Positions 28,667 to 37,378 of a DNA stretch of 64,000 bases are shown here, one piece after another. Where the stretch lies: positions 62,001 through 126,000 of the forward strand of contig NZ_FCOX02000008.1 in NCBI RefSeq assembly GCF_900044055.2, read 5' to 3'. This DNA is from Caballeronia calidae (lineage in GTDB: Bacteria; Pseudomonadota; Gammaproteobacteria; Burkholderiales; Burkholderiaceae). The translations under genes were made by a program, and so were the position numbers. Within the stretch, counting starts at the first letter, position 1; every line of letters starts with the position of its first letter. The notes under the pieces were generated by a model. It was not told where the DNA came from. It saw only the letters and a program-made list of their open reading frames with translations, and did not search any database.

Positions 28667-29962
28667 TTAACCCTGCCGCGCCGCGATCTGCTTCCTCCAA
28701 CCCGCCAGAATGCGGCGCGCGAGCGCATCGTAATCGCCGCCGAAGTGATGATCGCCGGGCAGCTTCACCACTTCGATCCCCGTCTTCGTAAGCTGCGGAC
28801 ACAACGTGTCCTCCTCCTTCTCGCCGTAGATGCATTGCACCATCGCCGGCGGCAGCTTGTTGAGTTCCGGCCGCACCTTCAGCGCCTTGTCGCTCGCCGG
28901 CATGCCGAGCCAGCCCGTCACCCGGATCTGGAAATCCGCCGCGGGCGAGAAGCCCATCAGCGAAATATACGAAACCTGCTCGCGCACCGCGTCCGGCAGA
29001 CGGTTGTAGGCGAACGGCATCACGTCCGCGCCGAACGAATAGCCGACGAGCGCCACATGGCTCGTATGCCATCGCGCGTTGTACGTGCGGATCACGCGCG
29101 CGAGATCGTTGGCCGTCTGCTGCGGCGTTTTCTCGCTCCAGAAGTAACGCAGCGAGTCGATGCCGATCACCGACACGCCGTCTTTCTGCAGTGCGAGCGC
29201 CATCGTCTTGTCGAGATCGCGCCAGCCGCCGTCGCCGGAAATGACGATCGCGAGCAGATCGGTCGGCTGCGCGGCGCGCAGTTCGATCAGCGGCAGATCG
29301 GAGACATCGTTCTCCGTCGCGGGCTCGGCCTTCTTCAGATGCGGCGCCGTCATCGCGACGAGCGCATCGGCCTTCGAGCGGTTCGGCTCAAGCACTGCGG
29401 TGTATTCGAAGAAGCCCGGCAAACCCTTCGCGTGGATGATGGTCGAATCCGGCGCGCACGGATCGAAACGCGCGTCGAGCATGGGATCCGCCGCGAGCGA
29501 CACCGCGCCCGCGACCGTGTTGTCCGGCGCCTGTTTCAGTGCGCTTTCCGCGAGAATCGCGCCCTGCCCCGTGCCGACGAGAATCGGCGCGTGATAGTGA
29601 TTCGTCTGCACCGTGCGTTCGAGCTGATGGCTCATGTTCTCCGCATCGCCGACGAGGTTGTGGCAGGACTTCTCGGTCTTGTCGGCCTTGAGCTGCGCCG
29701 CGTACTTCATCGTGTCGACGCCGATGACCATCGCGCCCTTCGCGGCGAGCGCGTCGGCGGCCTGCTGATCGGCCGGCGTCCAGCCGCTCTTCTCGGAAAA
29801 CAGCACGACGAAACCGGTCATGGGGCCGGCGGGCTTCACGAGCGTGACCTGGCCGTAACGGCCGCCGGGAATCGTCTCGGCGCCGTGCGCCATGCCGAGC
29901 AGGGAGAGACCGCACACGGCGGCCACGAGCCGGGCCGCCGCTTTCTTGCAAAGGAATTTCAT
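28667..29962 (-). CDS. acvB: AcvB/VirJ-family lysyl-phosphatidylglycerol hydrolase-like protein
   Basis: The 431-residue periplasmic protein has a Sec signal peptide (to about residue 27, GMAHG) and two alpha/beta-hydrolase-like halves. The second has the intact nucleophile elbow VALVGYSFGADVMPF, while the first has GTGQGAILAE. In Agrobacterium and Rhizobium, LpiA/AcvB is a known operon in which AcvB removes aminoacyl groups from lysyl-phosphatidylglycerol made by MprF/LpiA. Here it overlaps the mprF stop as ATGA (29959-29962), supporting that partnership. The start is ATG 29962. A huge in-frame reading frame to 32245 is a shadow of mprF. Confidence 0.88.
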   Translation of the reverse strand: MKFLCKKAAARLVAAVCGLSLLGMAHGAETIPGGRYGQVTLVKPAGPMTGFVVLFSEKSGWTPADQQAADALAAKGAMVIGVDTMKYAAQLKADKTEKSCHNLVGDAENMSHQLERTVQTNHYHAPILVGTGQGAILAESALKQAPDNTVAGAVSLAADPMLDARFDPCAPDSTIIHAKGLPGFFEYTAVLEPNRSKADALVAMTAPHLKKAEPATENDVSDLPLIELRAAQPTDLLAIVISGDGGWRDLDKTMALALQKDGVSVIGIDSLRYFWSEKTPQQTANDLARVIRTYNARWHTSHVALVGYSFGADVMPFAYNRLPDAVREQVSYISLMGFSPAADFQIRVTGWLGMPASDKALKVRPELNKLPPAMVQCIYGEKEEDTLCPQLTKTGIEVVKLPGDHHFGGDYDALARRILAGWRKQIAARQG

Positions 29963-32553
29963 GAACGCCAACCGCCCGCGAGGAGCGAAAGATCCGCCAA
30001 AGTGAAAAATACGCCGACCGAACCGGACGCCGCCAGATAACGCGGCTCCCAGCGCGGCTGGAACTTGCTTTTGAATCCGCGCAATCCGCGGAAGTTGTAG
30101 AAACGGCCGCCGAAGCGCCACACCAGCCCGGCGAGACGATGCCAGTGCGATGCGAGCGGCGTCGGTTCCATCCCCGACAGCGGCGCGATGCCGAGCGACA
30201 GCGACTTGAACCCCGCTTCCTTGAGATGCAGCGCGAGCTTCGTGAACAGGTATTCCATCGCGTACGGCGACGCTTGCGCGACATGGCGCATCACGCCGAC
30301 GGTCGCCTCGGTGTTCATGTCCGTCGTCATGAAGGTGACGAACGCGACCGGCTCGCCCTGCTGACGCACGAGCAGCACCGATTGCGCCGCGAGATATTCC
30401 TCGTTGAACGCCGCGACCGAGAAGCTCTTTTCGCGCGCGGAGCGGCTTTCGAGCCAGTCGTCGGAAATTTTGCGCAGCGTCGGCATGCTGTCGGCGATGC
30501 GCTGCGGTCCGATCACTTCGGTATCGAAGCCGTCGCGTTCGCCGCGCTTCAGCGCATAGCGCAGATGCGAGCGGTGCGAGCCCTTCAGATCGAATTCGGA
30601 CAGCGCGACGTGCGCTTCCTCGCCGAGCTTCATCAGCGTGAGACCGGCGTCGAGGTAGAGCGGCAGCGCATCGGCGCGCACCTGATAGAACGCCGCGCGG
30701 CCGTTGTGCGCGTGCGCGAGCTCGACGAACTTGCGGATCAGCTCGGCCCATTCGCAGCGCGGACCGACCGGATCGTGCAGCGCAGCCCATGTGCGGCCAT
30801 GCTTCGCGTACATCAGGAAAGCTTCGCGCGATTCGGAGAAGAGAAAGCTCTTGTCGCCCATCATTGCGAGGCCGGCGTCGCTGCGCTCCTGCGCGCGGAA
30901 AATGCGCGCGGCATCCGCGAGATCCTGCGGCGCGGGCTTCACGAAGCGGCCCGCCGCCGGGCGCAGCAGTTGCCAGAGCGCGAACGCCAGTGCGACCACC
31001 GCCGCCGCGAGCGTCGCGCGCAATGCCCGCGGAGCACGCTCGTCGAAGGCGAACTGCCACCAGAGATCGCCGCTGTACGGCACGTCGCGGAAGGCGAAGA
31101 ACATGATCCAGACGGCGAGCGCCATCACGACGCCGATCGAGATCAGCCACGTCGCGGTGAAGCGCTCGGCGAACAGCGACGAGCGGCGGTTGAAGCGCTC
31201 GCGCGTCAGGACGAGCAACACGATGAGAAAGGCCAGCACGCCCACTTCGACGAACGCGAGCCCCTTCGCGAGCGACAGCGCGAGGTTCGCCACGGCGAGA
31301 ATCAGCGCGAGCCACCAGGCGGCATCGAGCCGGCGCATCAGGCCGCGCGCGACGAAGAGCAGCAGCACGCCGAGCACGGAGCCGAGCAGTTGCGAGCTCT
31401 CCAGCACCCACAGCGGCACGATGGTCTGCAACACCGCGATGCGCATCTTGAACGCGGGCGTCGCGCCCGAGATGACGAGCATCGAGCCCGCCGCGAACGT
31501 GATGATCGAAAGGAAAAGCGGCGCGAGCTGCGACATGTGACGCGGCTTCAGAAAGCCGAAGCGCCCTTTCAGCGCGCGGCCTTCGAACGCCGCCATCACG
31601 CCGGCGGAGAGGATCAGCGGCAGGCCGAAGTAGATCGCGCGATATGCGAGCAGCGCGGCCAGCACGTCCGGCGTCCGGGCACTGCCGCCGAGCGCGAAGA
31701 CCATCGCCGCCTCGAACACGCCGACGCCGCCCGGCGTATGGCCGATCATCCCGAGCAGCATCGCCGCGGAGAACACCGTCATGAATTCGCCGAAGCCGAC
31801 TTGCGGGCTCGGCAGGAGCGCCCAGAGCGCGAGCCCGGCGCCGAAGACGTCGACGACCGCCAGCGCGGCCTGCGCGACGAAATCGCGCCGCGCGGGCACG
31901 GTGAACGCGAGCCACTTCCAGCGCGAACGCAGCGTGCGCGGCTCGCGGCCGCAGAGCAGGACCATCGCGGCGAACACGGCGAGGAGCGCCGCGCCGGTCA
32001 CGCGCAGCGCGGCCGGCGGCAGATGCATCATGCCGGAGAGCATGCCTGCGCCGAACAGCATGCCGGCCGCGGCCATGAACGCGAGGGACAGCGCGAGTGT
32101 CACGCTGGTGAAGATCGTCAGGCGGCCGACCTGCGCCGGCGTGACCTCGGCCGCGCCGTACACGCGGCAACGCACCGCGCCGCCCGTCAGCGCGCCGAAG
32201 CCCGTCACGTTGCCGAGCGCCGACCCGACCGTCGCGCCGACCCACAGCAGCGAGCGCGGCACGGCCACGCCGATGTGACGCAGCCCGACCGCATCGCGCC
32301 CGACGAGCGCCGCGAACGACAGCGCGGTCGCGAACAGCGCCGCGAGCCAGGCTTGCGGCGTCATCATGCGCAGCGAGTGGATGACCGATTTGTAATCGAC
32401 CGAGCGCGACAGATGCTGGAAGACCACGAGCAGCAGCACGCAGATGACGACCGTGAGCACGGGCGCGGCGAGCCGCTGAAGATCAGAGCCGCCGGACGGG
32501 CGTCCGGAAGCGGAAATGGCGCGAAGCCGGGCGAGCAACTTTGTGCGAGACAT
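29959..32553 (-). CDS. mprF: Bifunctional lysylphosphatidylglycerol flippase/synthetase
   Basis: An MprF of 864 residues: a multi-span flippase (about 14 spans, residues 20 to 540; PQVGFGEFMTVFSAAMLLGMIGHTPGGVGVFE) fused to a cytosolic synthetase domain (PF09924; GDKSFLFSESREAFLMYAKHG, then VTFMTTDMNTEATVGVMRHV). It transfers Lys (or Ala) from aminoacyl-tRNA to phosphatidylglycerol and flips the product, lowering net surface charge and giving cationic-peptide and acid tolerance. ATG 32553 is preferred over a TTG four codons earlier. Translationally coupled to acvB by an ATGA overlap. Confidence 0.93.
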   Translation of the reverse strand: MSRTKLLARLRAISASGRPSGGSDLQRLAAPVLTVVICVLLLVVFQHLSRSVDYKSVIHSLRMMTPQAWLAALFATALSFAALVGRDAVGLRHIGVAVPRSLLWVGATVGSALGNVTGFGALTGGAVRCRVYGAAEVTPAQVGRLTIFTSVTLALSLAFMAAAGMLFGAGMLSGMMHLPPAALRVTGAALLAVFAAMVLLCGREPRTLRSRWKWLAFTVPARRDFVAQAALAVVDVFGAGLALWALLPSPQVGFGEFMTVFSAAMLLGMIGHTPGGVGVFEAAMVFALGGSARTPDVLAALLAYRAIYFGLPLILSAGVMAAFEGRALKGRFGFLKPRHMSQLAPLFLSIITFAAGSMLVISGATPAFKMRIAVLQTIVPLWVLESSQLLGSVLGVLLLFVARGLMRRLDAAWWLALILAVANLALSLAKGLAFVEVGVLAFLIVLLVLTRERFNRRSSLFAERFTATWLISIGVVMALAVWIMFFAFRDVPYSGDLWWQFAFDERAPRALRATLAAAVVALAFALWQLLRPAAGRFVKPAPQDLADAARIFRAQERSDAGLAMMGDKSFLFSESREAFLMYAKHGRTWAALHDPVGPRCEWAELIRKFVELAHAHNGRAAFYQVRADALPLYLDAGLTLMKLGEEAHVALSEFDLKGSHRSHLRYALKRGERDGFDTEVIGPQRIADSMPTLRKISDDWLESRSAREKSFSVAAFNEEYLAAQSVLLVRQQGEPVAFVTFMTTDMNTEATVGVMRHVAQASPYAMEYLFTKLALHLKEAGFKSLSLGIAPLSGMEPTPLASHWHRLAGLVWRFGGRFYNFRGLRGFKSKFQPRWEPRYLAASGSVGVFFTLADLSLLAGGWRS

Positions 32554-32565
32554 GCGTTCTATCAA

Positions 32566-32953
32566 ACTGGCTCACGCTGCGTATCGGCCGCGAACGGTCG
32601 AAGGCAACGTACATCACGGTTATCGGGGACCCGCGCACGACACGCGGTCGGAGAGCGCCACTTCGGCTCCCGCCGCCCGCGCTCGCGCCATACAAAAGGC
32701 TTCAAAGCATGAAACGCCTATATAACGGCGAAGGTTGACCCGACTTGACTAATATTGGGAAAACTACGGATCGAAAGCCTGTATTAGTATCTGGCGCCGC
32801 TCGCCGGGCACCGCGGAACGTGCGAACGACCGGTCGCGATATTCTTACGGTTTGTCAGAGAAACGGGCTGATTCGGTGGGCGAAAACGCTGCGGGCAGAC
32901 ATTGATACGGGGCAGTAGCTTAAGCGGGTCCTATAAAAAGAGGCATCGGAACC
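32566..32953. promoter_or_regulatory. 388-nt divergent intergenic region
   Basis: Between mprF (minus) and the small lipoprotein gene (plus). It includes the AT-rich stretch 32735-32800, with candidate -35/-10 elements such as TTGACC and TATTAG, but no hairpin with a T-run, no RNA gene and no clear coding. Short frames here (32516-32738) are poor and probably spurious. Confidence 0.45.
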
Positions 32954-33310
32954 ATGAGAAAAATCATCGTAGTCTTGTGCGCTGCAATCGGCGCGTCCGC
33001 CTTGAGCGCCTGCGTCTCCACGGACGACGCCCTGCTCAAGACCGTGCCGATCGGGTCGGGCACGTCGCGGTCCAAGCCGTACGATTTCATCCGCTGCGTG
33101 AAGGAGAAATGGACGCCGATCGCCGGGCGCGTGCGCGAATACTCGCCGAGCGCCGATACGCAGGCGGTTTCGGTGCCGAGCGGCGGTTACACGAGCCAGT
33201 CGGTGGTGCTGGTGATCGCGCAGGCGTCGGCCAACGGAACCGGCTACACGATCTACGGCGATGTTGCAGTCGGAATCCGCTACGTCACCGCCACGCACGC
33301 CTGCGACTGA
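32954..33310 (+). CDS. Small lipoprotein of unknown function (118 aa)
   Basis: A type II signal peptide MRKIIVVLCAAIGASALSA followed by Cys20 (lipobox LSAC). The mature part has two further cysteines, near residues 48 and 117, the last at the extreme C-terminus (THACD), which could pair. Predominantly beta-like composition. No family recognised. The gene is convergent with another orphan lipoprotein 15 nt away; ATG follows a weak GGAACC. Confidence 0.6.
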   Translation: MRKIIVVLCAAIGASALSACVSTDDALLKTVPIGSGTSRSKPYDFIRCVKEKWTPIAGRVREYSPSADTQAVSVPSGGYTSQSVVLVIAQASANGTGYTIYGDVAVGIRYVTATHACD

Positions 33311-33325
33311 CGACGCTTCCCGGAT

Positions 33326-33844
33326 TCAGGAAGGCTTGCCGTTCTTCATGTCGACGCCGGCCAGATGCGTCCCGACGACGCGTCCGATCAGATAGCCGTC
33401 CGACGCACACGCGTTGACGCGCTCCTTGCCGTTCCACTGGATCTTGTATTGGTCGTCCTGGGAACGGACCGCGGACGCGTCGAACTTGCGCCTGGGCTTG
33501 CCGCCGCTGCGCACATCCTCGCCGACCAGGCGGTTCCACGTCAGCGCGTAGCCGTAGCGCACGCCGTCCGCGAAGGCGTCGTTGTCGCAGACCTGCGACG
33601 GCGGCGTCGTCTTGACCATCAGGTGGTAGCCGTTCGCGGTGCCGACCATGATGCGCTGCTCGCCCGGCGGCGTCGGTGGCGCGGGCGGTCTGGCCGCCTG
33701 CGCGGCCTGTGCCGCCGATGCGGCGGAAGCCGCCGCCGCCGCGTCCGCGTCGCTCTGCTGCGGAAGGGGCGCGCATGCGCCCAGAATCAGGGCCGCCGAC
33801 ACCGTCAATGCCGCGCGGGCACCTTGCATTTTTATGAACGTCAT
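33326..33844 (-). CDS. Lipoprotein with Ala/Pro-rich linker (172 aa)
   Basis: Signal with lipobox ILGAC near residue 24, then an Ala-rich low-complexity segment (DADAAAAASAASAAQAAQ) and Pro stretch, followed by a globular domain with two cysteines (SQVCDN and VNACASDG). Architecture suggests an anchored domain held off the membrane by a linker. No known family. The start is ambiguous among GTG 33856, ATG 33844 and ATG 33829; all precede the same signal peptide. Confidence 0.55.
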   Translation of the reverse strand: MTFIKMQGARAALTVSAALILGACAPLPQQSDADAAAAASAASAAQAAQAARPPAPPTPPGEQRIMVGTANGYHLMVKTTPPSQVCDNDAFADGVRYGYALTWNRLVGEDVRSGGKPRRKFDASAVRSQDDQYKIQWNGKERVNACASDGYLIGRVVGTHLAGVDMKNGKPS

Positions 33845-34008
33845 CCTGCGAATCACCTACGCCGACCCCATCTCAAAATTAGTCCGGGCTCTACCTTACC
33901 ATCCCGCCGCGCATTCCTCGGATCGATGAGAAAAACGCCGCGCACATGCGACGACGCGGACGCCCTTCCGGTGCGCCCGCGTCGAGGAAAAGGGAGCTGA
34001 TCCGGCGC

Positions 34009-34704
34009 TCAGGCCGCCGACGAGGTGTTGCTCATCGGCATTTCGATCCCGCGCCGCGCCATTTCGACGATCAGAAAGGTGCGCCGCGTGACGTGAAAGC
34101 GCGCGAGCAGATCGCTCGAATATTCCTTGGCGGTGTTTTCGCTGATGTTCATCTTGCGCGCGATCGCCTTGTTCGAGAGTCCCTGCAGCAGATAGCGCAG
34201 CGTCTCGGTGAGGCGCGGCGGCAGATCGAGCGATTCGACCGTCACGGCCGCATGCGGCGAGACCGGCTTCGGACTGTGGCCGCCCTTGCCGAGCACCGTG
34301 TTCGGCAGGTAGACGCGGCCATTGAGGATCGTCTTCAGCGCCTCGCGGAAGACGCCCGCGCCCTGCTCGCTGCCTTTGGAGATGAATCCGCACGCGCCGT
34401 TCTTGATGCACTCGAGCACGGTGTCGCGGTCATCCTGCGCCGACAGCATGATCGTCTGAACCTCGCGCTCTTCCTCGCGGATCCAGTTGAGCAGATCCAT
34501 GCCGGTGGCGTGGCCGCGCAAATGGTAGTCGAGGAACATCAGATCGTAGTTGTTGGCGGAAAGCTTGGCTTTCGCCTGCTCGAATCCATCGGCTTCGTCG
34601 ATTTCGAGCAGGGGCTCGTTCGCCAGGATGAGGCTTTTCATGGCGCTCCGGGTGAGCCCTTCGTCCTCTACCAGCAACACTGTTTTGAAATAGCCATTTT
34701 CCAT
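34009..34704 (-). CDS. NarL/FixJ-type response regulator
   Basis: A 231-residue response regulator: receiver domain with acidic pocket E13-D14, phosphoacceptor D59 (LMFLDY), S88 and K110 intact, a short linker, and a C-terminal LuxR-type HTH (residues about 160-220, LPPRLTETLRYLLQGLSNKA, ISENTAKEYSSDLLARF). No histidine kinase is encoded nearby, so it is an orphan and may receive phosphate from a distant kinase. The gene is divergent from a degenerate receiver protein. ATG preceded by CGGAGCG. Confidence 0.88.
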   Translation of the reverse strand: MENGYFKTVLLVEDEGLTRSAMKSLILANEPLLEIDEADGFEQAKAKLSANNYDLMFLDYHLRGHATGMDLLNWIREEEREVQTIMLSAQDDRDTVLECIKNGACGFISKGSEQGAGVFREALKTILNGRVYLPNTVLGKGGHSPKPVSPHAAVTVESLDLPPRLTETLRYLLQGLSNKAIARKMNISENTAKEYSSDLLARFHVTRRTFLIVEMARRGIEMPMSNTSSAA

Positions 34705-34900
34705 TGCGACGCTCCGAGAACGGTTCAGATATTACGCGCGCCCCGGGTGACTTCCACCCCTCTTTCGCAGGGATAGGTTCGGCAGTCTCCCGGAAATTCC
34801 CGGCTTCCCCTCCCGTGCCGGGTTTAGCGAAAAGCACGTTCGGCCGACACTGGTGGCAATCGAATCAACCACGTAAGCCAATACGAGACTGGAGGATGAG

Positions 34901-35353
34901 ATGTCAAGCCGTCTGGCCGACAACGAAAGCGAGTTCGCGTTGTGGCGTATCAAGCGGGCCCGCACCGGCGATGCATCGCGCCGCGTGCTGATCGCCCACA
35001 AGGACAAGTCGATCGGCGATTCGCTCGCCGTCCAACTCCGGCTGAAAGGCTTGCAGGTCATCCATTCGCAGGATTTGAAATCGGTGCGCACGCTGGCGCA
35101 TAGCTGGCGGCCGCACGCGCTGCTCCTCGATACGAGTCTCGACAGCGATTCCGGCTACGTCTTTCTGCGCACGCTGCGCATGGACGCCGACGTCACCGGA
35201 CGCCTGCTCGTCGCGATGAGCAACGTGTGGCCGGCCGATCCGGTGCAAACGCTCAAGGAAGCCGGCTTCGACGCCCACTGCCGCCGGCCTTGCGCGACCT
35301 GGCGCATCGTCGATCTCGTCGAATCGTTCTTTTCCATGCCGCTCACGCGCTGA
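34901..35353 (+). CDS. Degenerate single-domain receiver protein (pseudo-receiver)
   Basis: A 150-residue CheY-like domain without an output domain. The phosphoacceptor site is present as LLLD77. However, the acidic pair of beta1 is reduced to HKD35KS, and the nearly invariant Lys-Pro of beta5 is replaced by R129-P130 in HCRRPC. S107 occupies the Thr/Ser position. This suggests a receiver impaired in phosphorylation-driven switching, perhaps acting by protein binding. It begins 196 nt from the divergent LuxR-type regulator and the two may form one circuit (inference). GGAGG precedes the ATG. Confidence 0.75.
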   Translation: MSSRLADNESEFALWRIKRARTGDASRRVLIAHKDKSIGDSLAVQLRLKGLQVIHSQDLKSVRTLAHSWRPHALLLDTSLDSDSGYVFLRTLRMDADVTGRLLVAMSNVWPADPVQTLKEAGFDAHCRRPCATWRIVDLVESFFSMPLTR

Positions 35354-35476
35354 TACGCAAACTGGATGGAGGTGCCGCCATGAACAGGGATGCCTGCCTC
35401 GTCGCCGGGGGGAGATTGCCGGCAAATGCATCGCGCCTCCCGGCGCCCCGCGAGCGCGCCTGTGTCGAGGCGCGCG

Positions 35477-36412
35477 TCAGGCGGCGCCGCCGTCGCGCCG
35501 GACCGGGTTCGCGCCGGCTGCCATCACGAGCGACGCCTGTATTTCACTACCTGGCTCGATGACGGCGACGCCCGTGCCGGCCAAGCCGCGTGCCGCGAGA
35601 TTGAAGCCGTCGCTCACATGCGAGACCGGTTCGACGCACAGATAGCCTGCTCCGGCCGGGCAATGCACGACGACGTGGCTCAGCGCGTCGTCGGCTTTCA
35701 GTTGGAGCGTGCGGCCATCGGCGTAGCGCAGCGTCGCGCGGCCGTTCCAGCCGCCCAGATAGCGCGTGTAGCCTTCCGCTTCCCGCACGTGGCGGTGCGC
35801 GGGCCGCTCGTCGGTCGGCTCGATGGCGATTTCCGCTTCGTGACGCCAGTGCGTCGTCGTATGGAGTTCGGCTTCCTGCGCGCCGAAGTACGGATGAAAC
35901 CCGAGGCCGACCGGCATCGGACTCGACGAGCGGTTCACGACGCGCATCGACAGTCTCGCTCCGTCCGCGTTCGCCTCGATCATCTGCACGGCCTCGAAGG
36001 CCCACGGCCAGCCGTGTTCGCCCTCGCCGTGCACATAGCGCAGCACGACGCAATCCGCTTCCTGCAATTCGACGCCCCATGCCGCGAACTGGCCGAAGCC
36101 GTGCAGCGCGTGCGCCATGCCGGGAAACGTCGCGAGTTCGACCGCGGAACCATCCGGCGACGGAAAGCGCGCATCGCGCACACGATTGGAAAACGGCACG
36201 AGCGGATAGCTTCCGCCCTTCGGCCACGCGTCGCACGGCCAGCTCGCGACCGTCACCGGCGCGAGCCAGTCGTGCAGACCGCGCTCGTCCCGCGTGGCGA
36301 AGCGCGTGATGCGCCCGCCCGCCGCCGGCGCGATTTCGATCAGATGCGGCCCGCTCGAAATGCTCAGGCGCGGCTCGGCGTTCAACTCTACGACTTCACG
36401 GATTTTCGTCAC
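35477..36412 (-). CDS. Aldose 1-epimerase family protein
   Basis: The 311-residue mutarotase-type protein shows the galactose mutarotase elements VPFSNRVRDARF, MAHALHGFGQFA (catalytic His), PVGLGFHPYFGAQEA (second His) and a C-terminal GVAVIEPGSEI (Glu). It interconverts alpha and beta anomers or a related hemiacetal. GTG start at 36412. It lies downstream of the ABC permease genes, but a hairpin with a T-run in between may reduce readthrough. Its presence suggests the imported substrate is, or yields, a free sugar. Confidence 0.85.
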   Translation of the reverse strand: MTKIREVVELNAEPRLSISSGPHLIEIAPAAGGRITRFATRDERGLHDWLAPVTVASWPCDAWPKGGSYPLVPFSNRVRDARFPSPDGSAVELATFPGMAHALHGFGQFAAWGVELQEADCVVLRYVHGEGEHGWPWAFEAVQMIEANADGARLSMRVVNRSSSPMPVGLGFHPYFGAQEAELHTTTHWRHEAEIAIEPTDERPAHRHVREAEGYTRYLGGWNGRATLRYADGRTLQLKADDALSHVVVHCPAGAGYLCVEPVSHVSDGFNLAARGLAGTGVAVIEPGSEIQASLVMAAGANPVRRDGGAA

Positions 36413-36430
36413 GACGGGGCTTCGGTATGA

Positions 36431-36463
36431 AAAAGTCTGCGCGGCCGCATTCCGCGGCCGCGC
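36431..36463 (-). terminator. Hairpin between ABC permease and epimerase genes
   Basis: Stem GCGCGGCCGC (36439-36448)/GCGGCCGCGC (36454-36463) with a 5-nt loop followed by AGACTTTTT on the minus strand. It lies between the permease stop (36470) and the epimerase start (36412), so it could terminate or attenuate the ABC operon. Confidence 0.6.
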
Positions 36464-36469
36464 CGGACA

Positions 36470-37378
36470 TCACTGCTTCTGTTCCTTCACGCGCGACACG
36501 AGCTGCGTCGGGCTCACGAACTGCAGCGCGATCAGCACCCAGATCATCGTGATGGCCATGTAGATCATCGCCATCGCGTCGATGGATTGCGGCGCGCGCA
36601 CGCCCGTCGAGAACACCGCGTAGTACAGCGCGACGACGAGCGTCTGGGTCGTCGGACCGGCGGTGAAGAAGGTCAGCTCGAACATGCCGATGGTCCGCAC
36701 CAGCACGAGCAGTCCCGCCGCGAGCATGCCCGGCACGAGCAGCGGCAGCAGCACGTAGCGGAAATAGCGGAACGTGTTCGCGCCGAAAATGCGCGCGGCC
36801 GATTCCAGATTCGGATCGATCTGCTCGATGAACGGCGTCATCACGAGAATGACGAACGGCAGCGCCGGCACCAGGTTCGCGAGAATCACGCCGGTCAGCG
36901 TGCCCGCGAGATGGAACTTGTACATGACCGTCGCCATCGGGATGCCGTAGGTCACGGGCGGCACCATCAGCGGCAGCAGGAACACGAGCATCGCGAAACG
37001 CTTGCCGGGGAACTGCACGCGCGCGAGCGCATACGCGGCCGGCACGCCGAGCGCGATGGACAGCAGCACCACCGCGCCCACCACTTCGAGCGTCACGAGC
37101 AGCACGCTCGAAAGCTGGAAGTCGCTCCACGCCTGCGCGTACCAGTGCAGCGTGAAGCCCTGCGGCAGCAGCGTGCCGAACCAGCGCGTGGCCACCGAAT
37201 TCACGGCCACCGTCGCGATCAGCAGCAGCACGTTGATGAGGAAGAAGGCCATCGTCGTCCAGACGAAGAACTTCCATAGCCTGTCGCGCAGGCTCCTTTG
37301 CTGTTTCATGTTCTTGCCGGTGCTTGGAGTCAGCGTGCCGGCCTGCCAGCCGGACGCCGCGCGGTTATCGGTCGTCAT
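36470..37378 (-). CDS. ABC transporter permease, second subunit
   Basis: A 302-residue inner-membrane permease with about six spans and the EAA-type loop near SAARIFGANTFRYFRYVLLP, contacting the ATPase. It belongs to the spermidine/iron/2-aminoethylphosphonate-type permease family. ATG 37378 overlaps the upstream permease stop (TAATG). Together with the adjacent permease, ATPase and substrate-binding protein it forms one importer. Confidence 0.88.
   Translation of the reverse strand: MTTDNRAASGWQAGTLTPSTGKNMKQQRSLRDRLWKFFVWTTMAFFLINVLLLIATVAVNSVATRWFGTLLPQGFTLHWYAQAWSDFQLSSVLLVTLEVVGAVVLLSIALGVPAAYALARVQFPGKRFAMLVFLLPLMVPPVTYGIPMATVMYKFHLAGTLTGVILANLVPALPFVILVMTPFIEQIDPNLESAARIFGANTFRYFRYVLLPLLVPGMLAAGLLVLVRTIGMFELTFFTAGPTTQTLVVALYYAVFSTGVRAPQSIDAMAMIYMAITMIWVLIALQFVSPTQLVSRVKEQKQ

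Noticed and set aside
28667..32245. Possible mprF-acvB fusion protein of 1192 residues
   Set aside because: The open frame is continuous by chance. AcvB starts with a signal peptide at 29962 and mprF is in another frame, so they are two genes with an ATGA overlap.
30139..32712. 857-codon plus-strand frame opposite mprF
   Set aside because: Shadow of mprF with extreme Arg/His/Glu content.
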